Source: Caenorhabditis elegans (lineage: Eukaryota > Nematoda > Chromadorea > Rhabditida > Rhabditidae). From it: DNA of 64,000 nt. The DNA is taken from positions 1,116,001-1,180,000 of the forward strand of contig NC_003284.9 of NCBI RefSeq assembly GCF_000002985.6, in the 5' to 3' direction. The translations under genes and the position numbers were made by a program. This document shows, in pieces, positions 50,201 through 61,209 of the stretch; position 1 is the stretch's first letter, and each line of letters opens with the position of its first letter. The notes beneath the pieces are model-generated. The model was not told the origin of the DNA, searched no databases, and was given only the letters and a program-made list of their open reading frames with translations.

Positions 50201-53200
50201 ACGCTATTCTTTTCTTTTTTTTCCGCCGCTGGTCCCAAAAAATTGCTAATAATTATGATATAAATTTTTGACATATTTACTCTTTTATTCTGTACATCAG
50301 TGTTACATATGGAAACACTACCCGAAGGATTGCAAAATAACCCACTAGTCCAGAGAAGAGCCTCAGTATTCCATGACTTGATAACGGTTTTCCGGAAGAA
50401 TACGGCTCACCGGTTAGCTCATAACACCCTAGATCCATTCTCATCGCCTTTTATTCCATGGAGTGCAAACCCTGCTCAGCCGTGAGTTTTTAATTTTTTT
50501 TTCCTGTTCCTGACTTAAAAATGGGCTAGGTAGATTTAAAAATTTCAAATTTTTTGTGTAAAAATTATGTCTGTCACTTAGTTTTAGGGATATGTGAAGT
50601 TATTGGAAATTTGCAGAAAATTGCTGATTTCAGTTCTATAGGGTTAAACAAACATTAAGGATATTTTTTTTTCAAAAATTTAGACCACATTTGACAGTTT
50701 TTACAATATGAAAAAAATGAAAAAAAAATTCAACTGCAAAAACAAACAGTCCGAAAAAGTCGACCAAATTAAAGCATTGTGTTCTAAAGCTTTAATTAAA
50801 TTTTTTTCGTTTTTCAGATTGAAAAAAAATAATCAAGTAACAATTTTTGTAAATCGATACTTTTTTATTGTAACAATGAGATTTTTTGATTTTCCAATTT
50901 TTGCATCGTAAGGAAAGTGTAGTTTCAGTTTTTTTTTTTTGAAAGACGAAAAATGTTTTAAATTAAAATTTAAATATATCGAGGGTCAAAAAAAGTTGTC
51001 GATATTTTGTGAAATTAGGCTTACACGGCCTGAAGTTCCTGTACCGGAAATTGGAAATTCAAAAGTAGACGCCAACTATGACTAACCCCGACAGGTGGTG
51101 TCAGGCTGTCTTATTGCGGTTTGATCTACAAAAAATGCGGAAATTTTCCCCCTGGAAAATGTGACGTCAGCACACTCTTCTATGCTTCTGTTCTCCCGCA
51201 TTTTTCAAAGATCAAACCAAAATGGGACACTTGGTCGGTCCGATGCATACCAATTAACCACCCCCCCCCCCCCTCCTCCCCCTCCCAACAATCAACGAAA
51301 TATCTTGCCGCAACACGACAAATCAATGAGTGATAAATCTTCGGGTCTCCTATCATTACAACAACGTAATGTTGCATCACATCAAAAGCCTCGATGGACT
51401 TTTTTTGTGTTACGTAGGCACTCTCGTATCTCATAAAACGTCAAAAATGCCGCCTAAAAACACGAGGAAATGTGTATTTGTGTGTGTGTTTTTGTTTGAA
51501 TTGTTGGCTGTTTTGCAACAACAAAAAATGGGTGCAACAGGGGAATTAAAAAAATGTTCCAATAAAACTTGCGCAATTAGAAATTTATTTTAAATACTAT
51601 TGCTCTTAAAAGTTGCAGGATGAGAAAAAAAAGTTAAAAGTTAAAAACAACATTTTCAAAATTTGAAGTAAAATGTTCATATTTCAAATGGGAAAAAATG
51701 ATCGATAGGCAAGTCCTAAGGCCTCAGTCCTGCTTGCCTACGTGCCTATTCAACGCCTACGATCAAAAATACTTCAAGTTACTTCACTGAATTGATTTAT
51801 TTAACTTGGTAATGCAATTTCACAGCAATTCAATTGAACTTTAAAAGAATCAATAAAATTTTTTTTTTGAAAATTATAAAAAATTATAAACTCTCGATGA
51901 TCTACTCTACTTCAATATTTCCAGTGAAACCGATGCATTCATCAACAAGGGTGATAAGCAACGGGAAACTGACGAGGACGGGAATCCACTGACACGGCAG
52001 GCACTTCTCGAGCGTATTCGGCAGAAAAAGGAGGTTATTGGAAAACTTCGGTGTCAGGCGTGGAGTATGACAAGGAAGCGGCGGACATTGAAGTGAGTTA
52101 TTTACTTCCTTGAAAACTCTCGAATTCACAAAAACTGTTTTTTTTGCAGACTGGCTCAAAAATATCTGGAACAACACGAGTCAAAAGTTTCGCGAAGTCA
52201 TCTGTACATGGAAGAGATGAGAAAAAGGGCGAGGCTTATGAAACGGAGTTTTTCAAATTTTAAAACTTACCTCATACCTTGGGAGTCGAAAATCAAACGG
52301 ATAGAAAGTGAGTTCAGACGGCAAAATTTCAAAAAATAAAAGCGTGTTATTCAGGTCACTTCGGATCAGTTGTTTCGTCATATTTCACATTTTTGCGATG
52401 GATTGTTTTTGTGAACATAATGATCACTTTGATAGCTCTTGTTTTTGTGGTTTTACCAGAGGTGGGTAATTTTTTTAGGATATAGTTTGTGTAGCAAAAG
52501 TCATAAGCTTTGAATTTTGATTAAAGGTAACTTTAGTAGTCAATCTTTTAAGGCCTAATCCAAGTTTTGAGCCATCGCAAACAAAAGCCTATAAGATCTT
52601 CAGGCTCCCAAGCCGGTCCCTTGCAACAGCTAGTCCTATGACGAAGGTTTAAGCCTCTTTAATTTCAAACAGTAACTAGAAGGACTCCAATTTACAATCG
52701 CCTTTTATACAGGGAGAGAGGGCAGGGAACAACAGTACCAGCGGGAAAAATGTACGTCACACTATATATATACCGGCAGACCGGCCGCATAGATCAATCT
52801 GTGGGTAACACATTTTGTACAGGAAGAACACTGAGCAACCGCTCAGTACCTAGGCATTGGGGCTAGAAGGACTCTCTTTTACAATTACTTCCTATACAGG
52901 GAAGAGGAGAACAACAGAGCAAGCGGATAGAGTAGGTCACAATATACCAGCAGACGGGCCGCATAGATCACACTATAGATATGACATCTTGTGTGCACAG
53001 GACCACACAGCACTACTAAATTAGGAAAACATTTTTGTAACTAGGTATAAACAACTTTGATTGAAGAATATATAAACTTGATCCGAGTTCTGTTTTTTGT
53101 AAGTGACAAAGTCCAGTTTTTTTTGAGCTCGTTTTTTCTTCCGCCAGTAAAACTTAAATTGTTCAGACCCTTGCTGACTCTGTAGCAAATGAAGGCCGTT

Positions 53201-56200
53201 TCAACCGAACGAAAACGCGGAAACAAATTCCAGCCAACGAAAGAGTTCATGCAGATGAGTTAGCTGTTGTTTGGCATTATGATGTAAGTTTTCGGAACTT
53301 TTTTTAAAATGTTGAACTATTATATAAAAGTGGTAGCAAACCCATAAGTACTTAAAAAAATTTAATACAATTGCTTTTCAGGGATACCTTCGTTACTCAC
53401 CATTATTTTATGGGTACTACTCCGACGACCCTTTTCTAGGAAACAAGATTAAATATGCTCTACCACTTGCTTATTTCATGGTGACACTTACAATATTCGC
53501 TTACAGTTTCTTTGCAATCTTGAGGAAGTAAGCATTTTTCTTTTCAGTTTTTCGAGAAACTAATCGTGCAAAATTCAGAATGGCTGCCAACGCTAGAATG
53601 TCAAAGTTATCTGGTAGTAAAGCGGAACAGTATATATTCAATTGGAAATTGTTCACCGGATGGGATTATACCATTGGAAACTCGGAAACTGCTAGTAACA
53701 CCGTGATGGCTGTAGTGATTAAGCTTAGGGTATGGCTATCAACTAAAAATTGTAGATTTGCCAAAATAAAATTTTGGAGTATTTTTATGTTACCGTAAAA
53801 TCAGAGTAGCTGAAAAAATTGAAAACAATTACTAAATAAACTATTGAGGCTAAAACATGAAGTTTACTGGTAAAAATAAAAATGCACTGACAAATCCGTA
53901 AAAAGCACTGACCCAAGATTTCTTTGCACTGACAAAAATGTCAAATTCACTGACCAATAGTTTGAACGATTTTTACAACAAAAAAAATGTTGGACCTTAA
54001 TAATTTTTCTTTTTTTAGGAATCAATTGCCGATATCAAAAAAGATGCACATGGAAAATTTCGACTACTGCAATTCTCTTTAAGGTGAATTTCCATCTTTT
54101 CTGTAAATATTCCATCTAATAAAAAATATTCCAGAGTATTCGCAAACATCATAATTTGTGCGATGCTTGGCTTCTCAATCTACTGCATCATATTCGCAGT
54201 GCAAAAATCCCAAGTGCAAGACGACGGAAATCTATTCACAAAAAATCAAGTTCCATCTGTCGTCTCGACAATTACACACGTCTTTCCCATGATTTTCGAT
54301 TTGATCGGAAAAATGGAAAATTATCATCCGAGAACCGCGTTGAGAGCTCATTTGGGCAGGTATGAAGCTGATATATAAAAATTTTTGAGTGTTAAAAAAT
54401 TATAAATTTCAGAGTCCTAATTTTGTATACTGTAAACTACATCACTTTGATATTTGCATTGTTCGAAAAAATGACCGCACTTCGAGATCGTGTCAATTCA
54501 ACTTCCACATCGTCTAGTCACAGAACGAAAAGACAGCAGGGTGGATGGAATCCGGTAAGTATTTTGGGAGTGTGTGGGGGAGGGGTTCCGTTAAAAATTG
54601 TAAAAAAACCGAGGAAATGCAAACTAGGATACGCTAAACACTAACCCAGTCAATAAACACTAGGGCTTCCATGAGGTCGCCGCACGCCACGCTACTCGTT
54701 TCACGCCAAGCTGTGGAACACCCGAACTTGTCGGCCGCTTCCAAATAACTACTTTTCACACACAACGACAACGTCCAGCCGGCGTGAGGCCCGCATCTCG
54801 CGCCTCACTCAGCTGGATGCCCTACAATAAACTATACCTGAGGTGTCTAGTAATTTTCTTACCGACACTCTAGGTTGCCTAATTCCAGTTAGCTTAAAAT
54901 CTGAAAAAGCTAACCCAAAAATTCCAGAATATGCAACGACCACCGCCATATGCTAGCCGAGCAGAAGTCCGCCAAATGAGTGATTTTCTAGCTGCGAACA
55001 CCAGAAGGTTCCAAACTGTTAGCCAACGTACAACTCGTTCAGTGACTACACCTTTCACTGTGGGTTATCACAATTTCTATTCAGCCTTTTTATTTATCAT
55101 TTCTGCAGGTTGCACCTCAATTTGGCCCATTTAATGTGAACAATCCCAATGCAGTATTTCACAACGGAACTCATTCTACCAGTTTTGAATCGCAGATTCT
55201 TGGACCTAAAGCGTTACCGATATTCACACCACCACCGCGGAAATATCCAGGATTTACGCCGGGAAATGTTGGACAGGTACAAGTTTGTTTGAAATTTTGC
55301 ACACTACATCTTTTTGTAAACGTGTCACATTATATAGAATTCAAATAAACAGGAAACTTCCTGATTAGTTATTTAGCTGGGGTTCTGTTAAACTTGTAAA
55401 TGCTCGGATTGATTTTTCAGCTCTGAAAAATTTGTCGTTTGTTTTAAAACGTGCTCATGACACCACAATGACTAAATATCGTAGTAAAAACTTTTTTTTT
55501 AAGTTTCAAAGTTTTATATGATTCTGTTGAAAATTTGAAAATTCTCTGTTTTTGCCACTTTTTTGGAAGTCTTCAATCAAAAAAACATTTCTTTGAGTCT
55601 ACTTAAATTTGAAAAATCAATAAAAAGTAAAAATTCAAACATGCGACAGTGCTATAGTTTTGTCAAAAAGTGGCAAAAACTCAGTAATTGCCACTTTTTG
55701 GCCGTTAATAAAAAAATTTCAATTTTTTTTTGAAATTAGTAGTTTTCAACAATTTCCTCACTCGCGGTATTCCAAATACTCTACCATCAATCAACAATAT
55801 TTCTTACAGCAATTCGGAGGCCCTGACTTTCCTAGAAACCAAGTATACACAAAATCGACTCCATTGCCACGTGTTCGAACAAAACCACCTTGGGTATACA
55901 CGACGACGCATCCACCGTTAGTTCAGAATCGTGCAATGACTACAACAATGAGCAAATCAGCGAAGAAAGGGAACTCAAAAAATTTAGATGATGATATATT
56001 GCTTTCGAACGGTAAGTGGTAGAGTTAGAGGGGAGCTGTGAATTTGCTAAAAGATAACACTTTGAAGTTAAGTTTAGTGGCTTTATTTTTTTTTTAATCT
56101 CTCTTTTGCTATTTTTCCTATGGCTTCCATGCAGGCGCAAAAACACCTGCCACGCCGTTCTGGCGGCGACCTCCGCCTTCCTCGCGCCGCAAGCCTCGCC

Positions 56201-59200
56201 TCTTGTATAGTGCGGTGCAAAATTCGCAAAGTGTCGGGTTGGAGGCAGGCGTCAGGCCTTGAAACCTCGCCTGCCTCGCATGGAGGCCTAATTTTATCTT
56301 ATTTTAAACTCAATAGAACACTAAACTGTGCACAACATTTTCCCTCACCTGAACAGAAAGAAGTTTCAGAGACCATTCAAATGTCTGAAGCAGCTCTTCG
56401 CCGAAACCACGACGGGCATAACAATGACATATGTTGGGAAACCATCATTGGTCAGGAAATCGTCAAACTCGTTACTATGGATCTCATTTTTACGATTCTC
56501 TCCATCCTAGTGATCGACTTGTTTCGCGGCTTATGGATCAAATACTGCTCGTCATGGTGGTGCTGGGATATTGAGACGACGTTTCCCGAGTATGGAGAGT
56601 TCAAGGTGGCGGAGAATGTACTGCACATCATCAATAATCAGGGCATGATTTGGCTGGGATTGTTCTTTGCGCCCTTGCTTCCAGCGATTAACAATATCAA
56701 GTTGATTATTTTGATGTACATTCGAGGATGGGCAGTGATGACTTGCAATGTTCCAGCGAGGGAGATTTTCAGAGCAAGCAGGTGAGTTATTAGGAGATAT
56801 TGGAAAATTTAGTTGGCACAGAGCATGTAGACCATCACACGAATCTTTTTTTATAGATCAAGCAACTTCTACCTTGGAATTCTTCTCATCTGGCTGCTCC
56901 TCTGTACTCTTCCAGTTGGCTTTGTCATAGCCTCAATGAGCCCGTCCCGGTCGTGTGGCCCCTTTGCGTAAGTTTTTGACTGCTCTATTTCTACATCCTC
57001 TGTACATATTTTAGTCGATATCAACATTTCTACACTGTGGTAACTAGAGAAATCGAGAAAAGAGTCGACCAAACAGTTCTGTCCTACATTCGACACATTG
57101 CTTCACCCGGAGTTGTTATTCCTATTATATTGTTTCTGATGTAAGGTTTTTGAGTTTCTGTATCACATTTATTTGATGATTTTAGCCTCATAATTTATTT
57201 CCTCTTTTCTCTGGTAAGAGGTCTCCGGGAAGCAAACACCGATCTTCAAGCTCAACTTGTGCACGTGAGTTTAGAACTTTAAAACATGCAGAAAATTGCG
57301 TGCATATAAGCACAGTAATTTTAGAGAAAAACAACGATAAAGGTTCAATTAATTTCAGGAACGAACTGAAGAGAAGAAGAAAATCTTCGAATTGGCTGGT
57401 GGAAAGAAAAATAAGTTTGAAAAAGATCGAGATAAGAAACGATCAAACGACTATATTCCACTGATTGAACAGCGACGACGTGAGCCATGGAGGCAGTACC
57501 ATGAGGTAAGAAATTGGCATGACACTTTCCTAAACTCTTTCAGTAAAAAGTATACCATTACAACATTCAATAGAATTGTTACAGATGGAAGCGGATCACG
57601 CTTTGGCATCAGATTCATCTGAAGAAAGTGACATCAACGAGGATGAAGACGACGAACGCCAACCGCTGACTGCATATCCATTAAGAGCAATTGAAACACC
57701 ACCAGAGACACTTCAAGTCACTGCGTTCCATCCATCACTAGGGTTGGTAAAGTTACTTTAGGAAATGGACTGTCTGATTTTGTCAGCTTTTTCTGTAGAA
57801 ATTTGGCCGAAAAATTACTTAAGTTTAGGTTTAAGCTTAGGCCTAGGCTTATGTTTAATATTAGGTTCAGGCCAAAACTTAGGCTCAGGCTTAGTCATAG
57901 GCTTAGTTTTGGGTATCAACGTGTATTGACCCACGACGTGGCTAAGATCGTACAACGTGAACTTTCTAACTAACTCATTTATTCCTTAGATTAGAGTAAT
58001 AATAAACAACTCGTCTTCGCCTCCTCGTTTGGCCTCAATACATAACACTTAAGCTTATGCTTTGGCTTAGGCTTAGGCTTGGGCTTCGGCTTGAACTTAG
58101 GCTTGGCGTCGTCGTCTCGTAGTGTGAGGTGGTATTTAGGGTTAGGTTAGGCTTAGGCTTAGGCTGGAGGGGTGGGGGAAGAAAAAACCAACCTAAAATA
58201 CGCCTAATTGATGAATGTTTAGTGAAGAAACATGTAGTAATAATCTAGACTAAATAAAAGCATGCTTAATTTTTTTAGACAAATTATTTAACACACACCT
58301 AATTTTGAAAAACTCAAATTATCCCAATTTTTCAGACAATATTCAAATTCTATAAGTTTTGCAGATCTCTAATCGAAAATCGAGAAATGGAAGATGAAGA
58401 AAGTGCAAGTGGGGACCAACTACCAATGATTCACAAATCAGTGTCTTTCCAAGGTACACATACCAAATAGGATGCCCCCATATACATATACTTAATTTTA
58501 TTTCTCACAGGACCCTCTCATATGCAAATGCGGCAGAGTATCTCAACAGAAAGTTGTAGTCAAATATCAAGGAGTGCAATTCAAGTGGCGACGCCTGAAG
58601 AAATACGGTTAGTTTGAATGCAATTAATTTGGAATGATGATATATTTGGTTTATAATTTTATGGATTGAAGTGGGAATGGTATTAATAGCATATATCCAG
58701 TAAAACAAATATTACAAAAAAGTTGCACTTTTTGCTATTATTTATCATGAAAATCATTCCTATAAATACAGATACCCAAAAGAAAAACGTTTAGAAATTT
58801 TTTTAACCTTTCTGATAATATAAGTGTTCCCTAACAACAATTATCTGCATGACGCATGTTTGGGAGTTCCTCCATATTCTTACAGAGCATTGCTCCGACC
58901 ATATCTTGAAGCCAAGTATGGCATACCGTATCAGCATGGAATCAAATCTTTTCCCATTGACGTGCACACCCCTCCAAATAACACACCGTCCAGGAGATCG
59001 TCAAAGTATAATTCGTTTGTGTCACTTTATGAGCATACGAGAGATGATCACAAGTTGGTTTTTTTTTTCAAATTCAGACATTTTTCTGTTTTTTTTGTGT
59101 AGTGCACCTTATCAGTTTTGAAATATCCATTTGTTTTAATAAGTTTTAAAATAATCAACAAGTTCTAGAAACTTCGTTGCGTCGACAATTAAAGAAACCG

Positions 59201-60745
59201 ACGAAGACCCTGGCAAATCTGACAAGAAACAAACATCCAGTAAAGATGTGGCTCCCGATTTTATGCCTTGGCCGTCTGCAGATGAGGTAACTAGTGTTTC
59301 TGCCACTTTATTGGAGATCGTCGATCAAAAAAAATGTCTTCAAATATTAGTGCTATAGTTTTCTCAAAAAGTGACAAAAACTTAGTAATTGCCACTTTTT
59401 GACTGAGAATAAAAATGTTTTTCAAATTCATTTTGAAAAGTTTTATTATTACATTAAATTATTCCAGTACCAAGTAGTTTTGACCAATTTTCCCATTGGC
59501 GCTACTCTATTTTTAATACTGACATGCATTATTACCAGGTACACCCATGTGACGGAACATTGTCACTTATTCGGCAACTACACTCAAAATAAATAAAAAA
59601 CTGGGTGGCGTGTACTGCAGAAAACCTCATATTTAGGCCCCGCCTTTTTTTCGTCCACTCACGGAGAAAAGGCGGGCCTAAATATGAGGTTTTCTGCAGT
59701 ACACGCCACGCAGTTTTTTTATTTTGAGTGTAAAACAGTTTTTTTTTCAAATTTGCATAACCGTTTTAGACACTACACACTTAAATTTCAGGCACGAGCT
59801 CTACGAGAAAAGATGAAATCCAAAACTCCGCTAATGCTCACAAAAACAACTGTGGAGGAAAAACCGAAAGGCGGAAAATCTTCAGAATCGGAATTCCGAC
59901 CGCCTGTACCAATTCATAGAAAATATAATATTCAGGTACTTAGCAATTTTTAAACAACTTGGACATTTGAATTTCAGACAACGGAGGAAGAAAACGAGGA
60001 GGAGGAGACAGACTCAGCTCCGGAATCTTCCAAAAAACGCTTTAGAATTTCCGTGTCGCCGACGAAGACTATAGCTCCAGCATCTGCAAGCAGGTATAAA
60101 CTTTGAAAAAATATAAATGCAGTATTTTATGGCGCTAATTATAGTCCATGAAATAAAATTTGGAATATTTAATTCAAAAAGCACTGACCTAAATTTGACA
60201 TGCACTGACCAAAATGTCAATATGCACTGACCACAAAAATGCTTTTCTTTATATGTTCATTTATTGAGAAGAAAAAAATCAATAAATATAATTAGATCCC
60301 GCAAGAGAATCGTCATTCTTTCACTATAGGTTGTCCATTTTCAGTTTTTTGACAGGTTTTCGTTATTTTTAAAGTTAAATTGACCCGTTAAAAATTAGAA
60401 CTAAAATAAATTCAAAAATAAGTTTAAATATCAAACATAGCAGTAATACTTAAAAATAAAACGAAGAGCGATATTTTCTTCAAAATTTTTTTTTGTATTG
60501 TAATTCCCCGGATTACCATTGAAGTATGCTGACAGCAATGTGATGTTCATCTCTATCAAAATAGAATAAAATAATAGTAAAGTTCTAGAGCTCAACATAA
60601 AATCGTATCACAAGCATCGTCTAGCAGCTCAATTCCACATGGACGGCAACCGGATCCAAACAAGAAAGCGTCGCTTGTTTTGCCGCCGTTAAGAGCCCCA
60701 CGTGTTCAGTTTGATGAGGATGACTCTCCGCGGCAAATTGATTGA
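41276..60745 (+). CDS. tmc-1: TMC-family mechanotransduction-channel protein
   Basis: A long plus-strand gene of about 30 exons (listed in the next entry), roughly 1,430 residues by the long model. The N-terminal half is polar, with a basic helical stretch ([15 protein letters not shown]). Helices: [19 protein letters not shown] (exon 52355), [17 protein letters not shown] (53382), [19 protein letters not shown] and [15 protein letters not shown] (54135), [18 protein letters not shown] (54413), [16 protein letters not shown] and [15 protein letters not shown] (56370), [19 protein letters not shown] (56857), [18 protein letters not shown] (57015-57264). The TMC signature CWETIIGQE is in exon 56370-56781, and SRSCGPF closes exon 56857-56967. 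Vertebrate TMC1/2 form the hair-cell transduction pore; worm TMCs act in sensory neurons and muscle. The long acidic, Ser/Lys/Pro-rich C-terminus is cytosolic. Between tmc-1 and tmc-2 the symbol is from memory. Confidence 0.88.
42115..42324. repeat. 210-bp near-perfect palindrome (MITE)
   Basis: Arms of at least 75 bp match perfectly, from CTCAGTCAAGAGCGAGTCAC to the inverse GTGACTCGCTCTTGACTGAG; a second, less exact arm pair continues to a TTTTTGC loop. Typical foldback DNA element. Confidence 0.9.
46543..46555 (+). repeat. C13 homopolymer
   Basis: Thirteen C in the first TMC intron; a G-quadruplex-forming tract on the other strand. Confidence 0.95.
49512..49686. repeat. MITE-like palindromic element, family A, copy 3
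   Basis: GTGGTTTCAGGCTGTTTTATC at the left and TCTGCCTGATACTACC at the right, with the AATGCGGGAATTTTTTCCCC core, GTGACGTCAGCACG and CGTAGATC palindromes. In the TMC intron before 50301. Confidence 0.75.
51093..51236. repeat. MITE-like palindromic element, family A, copy 4 (right end decayed)
   Basis: GGTGGTGTCAGGCTGTC, the GATCTACAAAAAATGCGG core and TGTGACGTCAGCAC are present. The right terminal repeat is degraded and is followed by the C13 tract at 51261. Confidence 0.7.
51261..51273 (+). repeat. C13 homopolymer
   Basis: Thirteen C followed by CT-rich sequence, in the intron between exons 50481 and 51925. Confidence 0.95.
52678..53020. repeat. Diverged tandem duplication of about 185 bp
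   Basis: 52678-52860 and 52864-53020 share CTAGAAGGACTC, TACAGGGA, GAACAACAG, ACCGGCAGAC or ACCAGCAGACGGG, GGCCGCATAGATCA and a similar tail (ACA-TTTTGT-ACAGGA). In the TMC intron between 52461 and 53167. Confidence 0.7.
53882..53960. repeat. GCACTGAC interspersed repeat, copy 1
   Basis: Three to four imperfect units of GCACTGACaaaaatgtcaaat type in a TMC intron; the same unit recurs at 60181-60235. Confidence 0.6.
54651..54832. mobile_element. hAT-like non-autonomous element with 8-bp target duplication
   Basis: CAATAAAC at 54651-54658 and again at 54825-54832 flanks a 166-bp element (54659-54824) whose ends are short inverted repeats (TAGGGCTTCCA left; TGGATGCCCTA right). The element is GC-rich, unlike the surrounding intron. 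An 8-bp target duplication is the hallmark of hAT-superfamily insertion. Confidence 0.65.
55548..55720. repeat. Dispersed repeat B, copy 1
   Basis: Shares two blocks with 59300-59415: CCACTTTTTTGGA...GATCAAAAAAA type sequence, then GTGCTATAGTTTT followed by the foldback CAAAAAGTGGCAA / TTGCCACTTTTTG. Confidence 0.65.
56119..56290. repeat. GC-rich inverted-repeat element
   Basis: TATGGCTTCCATGCAGGCG at the left end is mirrored by CTCGCATGGAGGCCTA at the right. GC-rich interior, in the intron before the CWET exon. Ends resemble those of the 54659 element but the interior differs. Confidence 0.6.
57817..58165. repeat. Interstitial telomere-type TTAGGC repeat, split by an insertion
   Basis: Degenerate TTAGGC units, the C. 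elegans telomere repeat, on the plus strand at 57817-57910 and 58046-58165, with perfect runs such as GGCTTAGGCTTAGGC. The 121-bp LTR-like element at 57922-58042 separates the halves. Lies in the TMC intron between 57742 and 58365. Confidence 0.85.
57922..58042 (+). mobile_element. Possible short solo LTR or TIR element
   Basis: Begins TGTATTGA and ends TCAATACA (8-bp inverted ends, TG...CA), contains AATAATAAA and GC-richer ends, and sits inside the TTAGGC array. A 121-bp length is short for an LTR, and no clear target duplication is seen. Confidence 0.4.
59300..59415. repeat. Dispersed repeat B, copy 2
   Basis: GTGCTATAGTTTT, CAAAAAGTGACAA and TTGCCACTTTTTG (59389-59401) in the same order as in copy 1. 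Confidence 0.65.
59579..59732. repeat. 154-bp foldback element
   Basis: Arms of about 65-70 bp: TACACTCAAAATAA...GTGTACTGCAGAAAACCTC on the left and the inverse, GAGGTTTTCTGCAGTACAC...TTATTTTGAGTGTA, on the right, around a 20-base loop. Nearly perfect, so probably recent. In the TMC intron before 59792. Confidence 0.9.
60181..60235. repeat. GCACTGAC interspersed repeat, copy 2
   Basis: Three units of GCACTGACC-AAATGTCA type in the last TMC intron. Confidence 0.6.
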
Positions 60746-61153
60746 TTTTTTTTTGTTTTTTTCGAAGAAATCTTTTGCTCCCTCCGGTGGACTTGCTCCT
60801 GGCTGCAGGAATATCCGGTTGAAATATTTAATCTAATTCTAGTTTCATTTCGTTTTTTTTCTCTTTTTTTGCCATTTTTATTTGTGAACATTCCATCGAA
60901 AAAACTCATTTTCTGAAACAAAAATTCACAAAACTCTTTCTAACTGATCTCTCTGTTTTCTTTTCATATATTTAACTATTTTATTCAATTTCTCATTTTT
61001 CTGTCACTACTACTCTATTTCTAAAATACCCGCAAAGTAAGGTACATTAAATGATCTTGAACCCCTTGCAAAACCGTTCCATTACGTTTTTCCGGAAACT
61101 TTTCCTGTTTTCTTCTTTCCTTTTCAATCATTTCGGTTCGTTCATATCACCTT

Positions 61154-61159
61154 AATAAA
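61154..61159 (+). terminator. Polyadenylation signal of the TMC gene
   Basis: AATAAA about 410 bases after the stop codon, the first canonical signal downstream. Confidence 0.5.
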
Positions 61160-61209
61160 GCTTGCTTTTATAAACATTTGGAGCTCACCCATCAATTGTG
61201 GGAATTGTA

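Larger units (their letters stand above)
41276..60745 (+). other. Exon list and start options of the TMC gene
   Basis: Exons: 41276-41366, 47153-47313, 48719-48792, 50301-50481, 51925-52092, 52150-52307, 52355-52461, 53167-53283, 53382-53527, 53579-53729, 54019-54083, 54135-54359, 54413-54554, 54928-55059, 55109-55276, 55810-56011, 56370-56781, 56857-56967, 57015-57140, 57186-57264, 57359-57505, 57585-57742, 58365-58453, 58511-58607, 58772-58788, 58825-59053, 59169-59286, 59792-59935, 59978-60093, 60589-60745. Phase holds except between 48792 and 50301. Either a microexon is hidden there, or exon 50301 is a trans-spliced 5' exon starting at ATG 50309 (about 1,317 residues). Exon 58772-58788 (17 bp) and the 36-bp intron after it are also uncertain. 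Confidence 0.7.

Noticed and set aside
56120..56369. Upstream extension of the CWET exon as coding (Arg/Ala-rich)
   Set aside because: It reads through a GC-rich inverted-repeat element; the tttcag acceptor at 56367-56369 restores the phase with the previous exon.
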